A stretch of DNA of 64,000 bases from Blepharisma japonicum (GCA_949751835.1 CATKHK010000034.1:186001-250000); one strand, 5' to 3'. Numbered from the stretch's first letter, positions 54,281 to 63,435 are shown. The notes: generated by a model not told the origin, from the sequence alone. Translations and numbers: made by a program.

Positions 54281-56323
54281 ATGGAAATCAATTACCTTAT
54301 ATTTAACAAGATTTTGTATACAATGGAGCCAGTCATTTCTATTCGTGGAGCCAAAGAAGGAATTGAAAAATCAGAGAGTGAAGACCAAATTTCTTTATGC
54401 TCAGCAAGCACGTCAAGCATTAGCCCCATTAAATCCTTCTTCAGAAATTCATCCCAAGCATCTAAAAGTTCTTCTTTTACTAATTCATTACCGAAACTTT
54501 TTAACGGCAGCCAACTTGATTTTTATAGTTTACTTACAGTCTACTCAAATATTAGCGGTTTAAATATTCGCATTCCTAATAGCGTGATTAGAGATGGAAA
54601 AACCCAGCTTAATCATATGCTATGGACTAAGAAAAATGGTCAAGTTTGCTCAAAACCGTGCCTCGAGTCTGAATTTTTCGTCCTCAGCCAAAATAAAATT
54701 GAAGAGAATATTCCTATTTTCTGCTGTAAAGGATTTACCAAAGAAACAGAATTTGTTTATTCAGTAGAAACCGCTGAAAAAATCTGAAAATTTTCCCATA
54801 ATGAAGCAATAATGATGCAAAACTTTATATGCCCTCATTCCAACCCAGCATCTATAACAAGAGTTCTTTGGAAATTTGGGAGAAAAAATAAATATTTTTC
54901 TATTATAAGTAGATTAAAGCAAGCTCCAGTTAAACGAAGCAAAAAAAGAAATACCCAGACATGAAGCCAAAGCCCAGGGAAAAGTAATTCATTTTACCTT
55001 TCTAGCTTCAGATACACCGATATGATGCTGAAGACAACAAAATCTCTTAATAATCCATACCGTATTAAAGCTGTACAAAAGCCAATCAAGAAAAGCAGTT
55101 TTTCTTTTAGCAATAAAATGAGTGAGAATTTAATGGGGACAAGATCTGAAACTTTTATTCAGAGTGAAAAATCTCCTAAAAGCTTCTTTGTAAATACCAA
55201 ATCAGTTGAAGATTATTTCGTAATCGAAAATAAACCAAAAATTCAAGAAATTGATGACATGGTCGACCAAATTGTATCATTTTTGAATCATTATTTTTGC
55301 AAAGAGGAAAAGCTAAAAGGCCTGATTTTAGATTTTATTCTGAATAAAGACAGAAAATGGGTTTTCTTATCTTGCAAAGAATATACAACCAGCAATAGCT
55401 CTCCAATAGAATACTGCAATCAGAGAATCAGGCAATCAAAAACAGTTACTCCTAGTAGAATAAGATCATACTCTGAAAACAGCCAAGAAATAATGAAAGA
55501 AGACTCGAATGAAAGCATCGACCGCCCATTAGAGTCAATGAGATGTGTAACACCAAGTATTGATGTTAACTTGCCTTTTAAAGTTAAACGCAACCCAAAA
55601 CAAAACCGGACAATGATGATTGGGTGTGATAAAGATTTGTTGGAGAGATGCACCAAAGTAAATCAAAAAATTGATTATTTGGTAAATCTTAAACCAGTAA
55701 AACAGCTAAAAAGCGTTGATTTCAAAGAGGAAAGCATAAAAGCGTATCAAATGAGATATAACCTTAATGCTTATGCAACTTTTGATCAAACTCCTAAGGC
55801 TCCTAACTATCATGAGTCTTTACAGACACTGTGCCCAGTATTTAATCAAAAAAGTGGCAGAGGTACCAAAAATTCGTTGGCTGCTTCAAAAGTCAATGAC
55901 CATGCTAAAAGACATTTGGCGGAAACAAGCGATTCTCTTGATGAAATGAAGATGCAGTGCGATTTGATGAAAGTTAAAAAGAAAGAGCTTATACAAAGAT
56001 ATGGAGGGGATGAATTTTGAAATAAATTTATTATATCGCTTTATAAAAAGCTGATCGCAAATAACTCATTGAGCAAGTATTTTTTGTGTGCAAGTATGAA
56101 TATGATTATACAAGGCATGTTTAAAGTTTTTAATGGAAATACTACATTAGAATTTAGAAGGTCTGTAAGATCTATCCATCAAAATCTTAAAATCCCAGAG
56201 AAGGATTTTGATTGCTATGCGAATATATTTTATAGCACTTTGAAAGAATTTGAGATTGAGGAAGAAGACCGGCAAATAATTATGACGCAAATTAGATCTA
56301 TGAAATGCTTGATATGCAAGTAA
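54281..56323 (+). CDS. Truncated-hemoglobin fusion protein, array gene 12 (subfamily B)
   Basis: 680 residues from the first ATG. A second in-frame ATG at 54323 (MEPVISIRGAKEG) would give 666 residues and a leader of more usual length for subfamily B; I cannot choose between them from the sequence. Three TGA-Trp codons. The shared block begins LPKLFNGSQLDFYSLLTVYS, with RIPNSV in place of NIPTTL (about 96). ITRVLWKFG and SLNNPYRIKA (about 254) follow. Middle block: DYFVIENKPKIQEIDDM (about 309) and LILDFILNKDRKWVFLSCKE. Linker: LPFKVKRNPK (about 430), RCTKVNQKIDYLV, KEESIKAYQMRY and LCPVFNQ (about 517). The globin domain from about 569 has RYGGDEFW (TGA), FNGNTTLEFRR and proximal-type His633 in RSIHQNLKIP. 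The tail is KCLICK. Confidence 0.85.
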
Positions 56324-56618
56324 ATTTTGTAAACGATTGCTATTTTATTTAATATTTTTATATTATTTTGTATTAATTTTACTTGTAATAGGCTAGGTAA
56401 TAAATAGTTACTAAAAATATATAATGTTTTTTAAATTAATACATAAATTAAATGATAGAACATTAACTATTCGTTAAGTCTCTTATAAGAATTGTGATGT
56501 AAATTATTAGATAAATATTACAGTATAAATTAAATTAGCCAATAAAACCTTATGCATATCTTCCAAACATGGAGTTACTGGCTCTTTTGCATTTATTAGA
56601 CTTGTATAAAGTAAAATA

Positions 56619-58706
56619 ATGGAAGTACCCATAATCCTGCAGCACCTTAAAGACTACCACCAGAGTACAATTGAAAGAGATGAAATAACCAATATAAGAG
56701 CAGACATAATCACCTTTATACACGATTTTTCCAAGAAAGTAGGATTAAGAAGCGCTTATCTTGGCAATCGGCTTTGTCCTGATAGCAATTCAAATTGCTA
56801 TATTTTAAAGCTTAACAATTTGCTTCCAAAATCCGAGTTCAGTCCAAGGTTAAAGCTATTTTCCTTATTGGCAAAATTTTCTAGTAAACTGAAAATTAAT
56901 GTCAACATTCCTACAACTCTAATAAAGGTCGAAGAAGTTCCATATATAATCCATACCAAAAAAGAAGGAAGCATACAATCAAAGGCTTGCATAAGTGAAG
57001 ATTTTTTGCATCTAACACAGAAGAAAAACGACTCCAGCTGTCCATTATTTTGCTATAAAGTTCCTGGGCAGGACACAATAGCTGTTTTTACCATTGAAAG
57101 TGCGGAAAAGTTATGAAACAATTCAGAAGACAACGCCTTCATGCAGCAGTATATTTTAGGTCGATCCAATACTATATGTATTACTAGAGTTTTGTGGAAG
57201 CAAGGATTTAAGAACAAGTATTATAATATTGTCAATAGAACAAAGCAAGAAATGAAATCTCAAAATAACTCCTTGAAAACAAAAAAACCAACCCATAAGA
57301 AATCGAATTCAACAATAAATATATCTGATTTTCAGTATAGAAATATGATGTTACCTACTACTCAATCATTAAATAATCCATATAAGGTTAGAAAATGCCG
57401 AACTCCTTTAAAGCGAAAAACTTCTGGAAATAATTCATTTTCAGAGTTCCCAAAACAAGATCTAAGAAGCTGTCCTAGTGGAAATGTATCTCCGCTAATG
57501 ACAGTAAAAGATGAGGAAAGCTTATATCAGAGACGCAACTTAACTGAAGAACTTTCAAGAATAATAGGAGAAGGAAGTTATAAAGAGTTTATTGTCACCA
57601 CCAAAGACTCAGATAGCTGCTATGCTATCGAAACACTAGTAAAAATCCCAGAAATTGAAAATATGGTTACTCAAATTGTCCAGTTTTTAAATACTGAAAT
57701 ATTCAAAAACTCTCTTCAGGCTATCGTTCTTGATTTTCTTCAAGACAGAAATAATATCTGATATCTTCTTGACTGCAAAGAATATTTAGCAGATACTAAT
57801 ACAGGAATGGAGAAGAAAAAAATCAATATCCCAAGTTTACATAAGTCCAAAAGAAGCAGATCTCTCGTAATACGCAAGAGAAATACCTTATTTGAGGAAA
57901 ATGAAGAAATCAAAATAGAAGATTCTTCTTCTAAAGAAGTCTTAATTGAAGAAGAGAAAAAATTAGAGCTTCCAAAATTCAAAATAAAACCCAAAATTAT
58001 CACAAATGATAAGCCTCATATAAATAATGAAAAAGAATTGGTTCAAAGATGTGCAGAAGTTAATGAAAAAGTGGACCAAATTATTTCAAACAAAAAAATG
58101 ATAAGAGCTTCTTCATCAAATTTAATCCAAAGCGAAAGCTCACGTGCATTCCCTATTAATACACAGTTTTCTCATCAAAGTGAGTCACAAAATTCAAGCC
58201 CTATTTCCCCTCTCTACAAAAAAAGAACCCAAACAAATATAAAAGAATCATTATGGGATGATAAATGCCATTATATGACAAAAAAGCATTATTCAGATAT
58301 TGTGGATAATTTTGATGAGATGACCCTTAATACACAAATAGCTAAGATGAGAAAACAAAATTTAGTGGAGAAGTATGGAGGTGATGAGTTTTGGAACAGC
58401 TTTATTTTATCATTTTATAACAAAGTTTTAGCAAGTGAAGTTTTGTATAACCATTTTAAAGGCTGTAAGCTAGAAAATTTTGAAATGATCGTCACAGGAA
58501 TGTTTAAGATTTTCAATTGTAACGTGAGCTTGGAGTTTAGAAGAAAAGTCAGAGGGTCACATCTTAATAGAGGAATCAATGAAATTCAGTACAATTCATA
58601 TTCGGAGCTCTTTGAGAAGACATTGATGGAGTTTGAAGTAGATGAAGACGATAGGTATGTCATAATGAAGCAGATTAAATCAATGAAGTGCTTAATATGC
58701 AGATAA
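56619..58706 (+). CDS. Truncated-hemoglobin fusion protein, array gene 13 (subfamily A)
   Basis: 695 residues, two TGA-Trp codons. It is one of the best-preserved A members and a good reference for the family. Leader PIILQHLKDYHQSTIERDEI, NIPTTL (about 96), ITRVLWKQG (about 187), SLNNPYKVRK (about 249). Middle block SCYAIETLVKIPEIENM (about 332) and IVLDFLQDRNNIWYLLDCKE. The linker has LPKFKIKPK, an altered form of LPFKI, and RCAEVNEKVD (about 476). It has no Cys-Pro pair before the globin, although RLCPD and SSCPLF occur in the N-terminal block. The globin domain from about 582 has KYGGDEFWNSF (TGG), FYNKVLASE and proximal-type His648 in RGSHLNRGIN. The tail is KCLICR. Confidence 0.85.
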
Positions 58707-58854
58707 TGTATAAAAATTTTAGTTATTTATTCAAAAATACGTTGTTTGGCTAGATTCATGATAAATTACACTGCTGGTTTCATTTAAAAATTGCATAGTA
58801 ATTCTGCAATATTAGATTGAAATTAATATAGAAAAGAGATATTTAATTGCTGCA

Positions 58855-59139
58855 TTATAATAGAGAGCATGATCATGATTTATTAATTTCTTCATAAGGA
58901 TCAATATCATCTTCCTCTTCTCAATTTGCAGTGGCATAATTTGTGTATTGATAGGCAGGGGGTAAAACTCGAATTTGTTCAGTTTGATGATTATGGATTG
59001 AAGTGTCAATGAGAGTTTTTTCTGTGTTTGTACGTTTTATTTGGGGAGGTTGCAGTCTTGGGCTTTCACTTTCTTCACTTTTCTGTAGTTTGGACAATGA
59101 TTGATCAATCGATTGTGATTTCAGTAAACCAATCATCAT
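58855..59139 (-). CDS. Possible 94-aa acidic protein inside the array
   Basis: A minus-strand frame of 94 codons, extended past a TGA read as Trp (TANWEEEDDIDPYEE), starts at an ATG pair and ends in TAA. The protein is hydrophilic: MMIGLLKSQSIDQSLSKLQK at the start, LPPAYQYTNYATANW in the middle and an acidic tail. PPAY is a PPxY motif, the classical ligand of WW domains, seen here once. I recognise no family. It is the only candidate gene on the opposite strand within the array, between genes 13 and 14. Its composition looks more like coding DNA than the flanking spacer, which favours a real gene. Confidence 0.5.
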
Positions 59140-59404
59140 GAGTATATATTATATTTCATTTGAAATAATTTTTATTTATATGATTTTATTTGGAGCAATT
59201 AGTCCTTCAAGTAATCTTAAAAATTTTGAAGCAATAATAATGCAAGCATTTGCAGCGATTAAATTTGGTTTAATATTAATAATTTACAATAAAAGCCCAG
59301 GAAGAATGATTTTTTTATTCGCCATCTATGCTAACTTAATTATTCAAAAAATATATGCAGGTTTATATATTAAATCAATAAAAATATTCATTTTAGTATA
59401 TTAA
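59138..59404 (+). CDS. Possible 88-aa membrane protein inside the array
   Basis: An ATG frame of 88 codons ending in TAA codes for a hydrophobic protein with about three possible membrane helices (ISFEIIFIYMILFGAI, IIMQAFAAIKFGLILII, MIFLFAIYANLIIQKIYAG). The composition is Ile-rich, as chance frames in AT-rich DNA often are, so I hold it loosely. Its ATG overlaps the start of the opposite-strand 94-aa frame by two bases, which leaves no room for promoters if both are used from these starts. At most one of the two is probably right as drawn. Confidence 0.3.
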   Translation: MSIYYISFEIIFIYMILFGAISPSSNLKNFEAIIMQAFAAIKFGLILIIYNKSPGRMIFLFAIYANLIIQKIYAGLYIKSIKIFILVY

Positions 59405-59764
59405 ATATCTTAGGTACATAACTAAGTTAAAAACATTTTGTAGTCTAAACCTTTATTATAATTTAATTAGGGAATGCAAAATTAAATATTGTGAATAGTC
59501 TATCCCCAATTATATCTCAGGTGAAATCTTTCAGCTGCTCTAAATATTGATTAGTTTTATATTATAATTATTCTGGATCGCGAAATAAGCTTGCTTGCAA
59601 TCGTTACTTTAGCTTAAGCAATATAATTTCAATTAAATATCACTCTTATTTATTAAGAAATCACAAAACTTCTTAATTAATAATTCAACTTATCTTAATT
59701 TGCTGGGCTACTGAACATTAACTCAATTAAAAAAACTAGAAAAATCCTATAAAAATTAAATAAA
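59405..59764. other. AT-rich spacer before array gene 14
   Basis: 360 bases, AT-rich, no gene, no palindrome seen. Together with the two small candidate genes to its left, this makes the longest interruption (58707-59764) between neighbouring array members. Confidence 0.5.
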
Positions 59765-61864
59765 ATGCAAGTTTCAGGTATATTAGAGGACTTAAAGGAT
59801 TACCACAAAAATGCTATGGAAAGAGATGAGATTACAAACTTCAGAGAGGATTTATTATCCTTAATCCACGATTCATACAAAAAAGGCTACCTTAGAGGAG
59901 TCGGTAAGCATAATATTTCTGTCGCTGATTTTACACAAAATAACTATGTGACCAAAATAAATAGTCTATTACCCAAACAGTCTCAAATTATCCGATTTAA
60001 TATTTTTTCTTTGATGGCAAAGATTAATTCAGGGCAAAAAATAAATATAAATATTCCTTTGACTCTTATTAGAAATGATGAGTCATCTTGCTCATACTTA
60101 GTACAAACTCTTCCAGATGGCTCAGTTCAGTCAAAGCCACTTATAAATAAGAGTGAGTTTTTTGATTGCATTAAAAATAAAGAAGATGTAGAATACCCAT
60201 CTTTTGTTTACCGAGTCCACAATAAAGATACTATTTTAGCATTTTCAGGGGAAAGTGCAGAGGAGATTTGGAATTCTTTTGATGGGCAAGCTATTATGCA
60301 GAGATATATTAATTGCAGGTCGAATCCTGTATCAATAATAAGAGTACTATGAAAAAAAGATACAAAAAATCGTTATTTTTCAATTGTGAATAAAAACAAA
60401 TATAGCAATAGTTGAGTACAAAACCGAGCTAGATATAAGAAAGGGATAAATAACAGAAATAAGTCATCCAGCAATTTATCAGATTTTAAGTACACAAATA
60501 TGCTACTTCCAACGACTCAATCAATTAATAATCCTTTCAAACTTAAAAAAAAATCAGGAAGTTGCTCAAAACTACCCAGATTATCAAAGTCCTTTTTAAG
60601 CATCCCAAAGCATGAATGTGATGCTGGACCGAAGAGATTTTCACTATCTCAATCCTTTTCTGAAATTCCTAAAGATGAAAAAGACACTGTCTCAAACAGA
60701 AACCCAGAAAGTATTACTAGGGTTCATATCTTTCAAGAAGAGTCTAACAAAGATCTGATAATAAACACAAATGACTCAGAAAGCTGCTATGCAGTAGAAA
60801 CATTTATGAAAATCCCTGAAGTTGATGCTATGATAAACCAAATTATTAGCTTTCTTACAACTGATATTTTTCCACACCAGGCTGTAAAAGGAATAGTTTG
60901 TGATTTCATTCAAAGCAAAAAAAATGGCTGAGTGTTTTTAGGCTGCAGAGAACAGTTCATTGACTTCAAATTTCCATTGGATATTGAAAAAGTGATACGA
61001 CCTCAACAAAAGCTTGATTTTTCAAGGAGGTCTCATTCTGTGGGCTCAACTTCAAGATTAAATGATGTTGAAGGTGAGCACAGAATTTCTCGACAGGAGA
61101 CTAAAAAGGTTAATATTGAACAAGATAAGTCAATTAATACCCCTTTGCCTTTTAAAGTGAAACCACAGAGGCAAAATAAAAAAGAAAAACAACATCCAGG
61201 TGACGACAAAGATTTCGTGATGAGGGTTTCAAAGGTTAATGAAAGACTTGGCCAAATAAATATGCAGAAACCACCTGCTTGCTTAAAAAGCACAGATTTT
61301 AAGCAAGATCAAATCAAATATTACCAAAAACGCAATTCTATGCTAAGTCCACAATGCCCAGTCTTCAATAGCTATACAAGACAACCTACCAAAAATATGA
61401 TTCTATCAGGACTTGATGAAGAAAGCATAGCCTGCGCACAAAGAGCTCTTCGTGACGCAATTGACAATTTCGAAGAAATGGCTATGAATATGCAAATATC
61501 TAAAATTAAAAAGCAAAATTTAGTTGAGAAATACGGTGGAGTAGCATTTTGAAATCAGCTTATAGTGTCATTATACAATAAAATCCTTTCTAACGACACA
61601 TTAAATAGGTATTTCAAGAATACAAGAATGGCTGACTTTGAAATGATCGTTTCTGGGATGTTCAAAATTTTCAATGGAAAAATCAGTTTAGAGTTTCGAA
61701 GGGCTGTTAGAAAAAATCACCAAGGAAGAGGAATAACAGAAAAAGAATACTGATTTTATGTTGAGATATATGAAAGCACATTAAAAGAGTTCAATATAGA
61801 TGAAGAAGACCAAAAAAGTATCATGTCACAACTTAGGTCCATGAAAGGGCTTATAGTGAGATAA
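59765..61864 (+). CDS. Truncated-hemoglobin fusion protein, array gene 14 (subfamily A), last member
   Basis: 699 residues, five TGA-Trp codons, one of them within the globin domain after the proximal His (EKEYWFYVEI). Leader SGILEDLKDYHKNAMERDEI, NIPLTL (about 96), SIIRVLW (about 189), SINNPFKLKK (about 252). Middle block SCYAVETFMKIPEVDAM (about 339) and IVCDFIQSKKNGWVFLGCRE, with Arg in place of Lys at the end. Linker LPFKVKPQRQ (about 460), RVSKVNERLG, with Val for the usual Cys, and QCPVFNSY (about 529). The globin domain from about 585 has KYGGVAFWNQL (TGA), LYNKILSND and proximal-type His652 in RKNHQGRGIT. The tail is KGLIVR, without Cys. No further member follows on the right. Confidence 0.85.
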
Positions 61865-61992
61865 GTAAAAATAAAAATATTATAAATTATTAAAAATTAC
61901 GAATTTTTTTGATGCATATTTTACCATTATTAAATTATTCTTGAACAAGAAAGAGTTTATAAGATAATTTTAAAGTAATTTAAACACTGAAA

Positions 61993-63435
61993 ATGGAAAT
62001 TGACTCAAAAATCCCAAAGGATACTTTCAATAAAAACCCCAAAACTCGTGCAAGCTATGGTCTGCCATCTAAATCAGTGTGTCCAGATTTGCCTAGAGGA
62101 TCAGTATCAAATCTTGTCGATCTATATGAAAAAAGGATCAGAAAAAATTCTCCAAAACAATCTTACGCCCCTGGAAGCACAGACCAGTACCATAGATCTT
62201 TTAATACAAATTCAAAATCTGCTGCCACAAATCCTTCAAATGAACTTCCCGATCATGAAGCTACAGGCAAAAATGAATTATCCGTCCAAACTGAAGACTG
62301 AAATGATTTATTGGAGCGTCAGAAAAATATATCCTCATCTTATTCACAAATTTTTCAGCTGGAAAGTTTTCTTAATGCCAGCACATTCAAGGAAACTGGA
62401 GTTCTTATATCAGCAGAGTCTATTTTAAATCGTAGAAAAGATGCTTTAAATATTCAAACACAGTTTACGACTAGTATTGTGCCATCTTTTGATAAAGATC
62501 AGAAAAATGGCAGCGTTTTAAATTATAGCAATAGAGATAGATGAAAAGGAAGGAGAAATAGCGAGATAAATTTAATTTCTGGCTCTCGGAATGAAGATTT
62601 TTATCAATCATTTGTTACAGAAGTTGATCTTTTATGTGTTAATTGCTATGAGTGTATACCGATAAATGAAGTAAATAAGCATTCAGGTATATGCACTGTC
62701 CCAAAAGTGGAGGAAAATGAATGTATTCATATTGATGCGAGAGTTAGGAAAATAGTAAATGCAATATTTGCAAGAGTTATTGAAGCTTCTGGGGAGCGGC
62801 TTACTGTGCTTAAGCAGCTACAAGATTTAGGAAATGCGATAATGACCCAATCAATGGTATATTATATATAGAAACCTGTGAAGATTTTAGAGCAGCTCTC
62901 ATCAATTTCAAATTTGGATAATATTCCCAAGATAGGTGCTTCTTGTATTGTATTTGCAAAAAGGCTTATCCATCTGATGGAAAGCAGAATTCGAATCAAG
63001 CGTAATGAAAATTTAAAAAAGTCCACACTTGCATCAATTGAAGATAATTCTCCAGAAAGCAATAAAGATCTTGCTAAATGAAAATTCAAGCCTGATATCC
63101 TCCGCCATGTAGCACGTCCAACCGGTCTAAGTAAAGTTTCTAGCGGAGTTGGCTCGCATTTTGAAAGGCCAAGCGGAGATTCATATATCTCTAATAATCA
63201 AGATGCTAACCCAAGTTTCTCAGAAAATAATTCACATGCCTTAGAAGAATACTCTAAAGAAGAGCTAGAAAAACACTTTTTCACGATGGCTTTATCGAAA
63301 AAAATGGAATTTCCTACAAATCATCCTGTGAATACTGTCAGTATTTCGCAGCTTTTCAAGAAATGTAAAGCTGAAAATATTCCTCCAGCTCATTGAGATA
63401 ATTATATTGTATCAGAGTACTCCAAGTTATGCTAA
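61993..63435 (+). CDS. Protein with a UBZ-like zinc knuckle
   Basis: Reading TGA as Trp and removing a 15-nt intron (62857-62871) gives one frame of 475 residues. Residues 1-200 are Ser/Asn/Pro-rich and low in hydrophobics. Around residues 214-235 it has LLCVNCYECIPINEVNKHSGIC, given here in two parts: LLCVNCYECI, then PINEVNKHSGIC. The Cys-x2-Cys and later His-x3-Cys spacing is that of a small C2HC knuckle of the UBZ type that binds ubiquitin, although other zinc knuckles look alike. A helical region follows (about 240-360), then a Ser-rich stretch and a short C-terminal domain, HFFTMALSKKMEFPTN. It starts 128 bases after the last array gene on the same strand and has AGATAAT 24 bases before its ATG. 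Confidence 0.75.
62857..62871 (+). other. 15-nt intron in the zinc-knuckle gene
   Basis: GTATATTATATATAG has GT and AG ends and carries an in-frame TAG. Removing it leaves ATG directly joined to AAA CCT in the same frame, and the frame then stays open for 188 more codons. It is the third 15-nt intron in the window. Confidence 0.85.

Noticed and set aside
28501-61552. The string GGDEF in many array genes suggests diguanylate cyclases
   Set aside because: The surrounding sequence is a short helical globin-like domain, not the larger GGDEF fold. The string varies freely between copies (GGEQF, GGDAF, GGDDF, GGEEF, GGSEF, GGNEF, GGTDF, GGVAF), so only the Gly-Gly is kept, as expected for the turn after helix A of a truncated hemoglobin.
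26830-61864. The many in-frame TGA codons could mean that the array consists of pseudogenes
   Set aside because: TGA occurs only where paralogues have TGG or where Trp is expected, no TAA or TAG interrupts any member, and the same holds for kinesin, IBA57 and Amt. The code is changed; the genes are intact.
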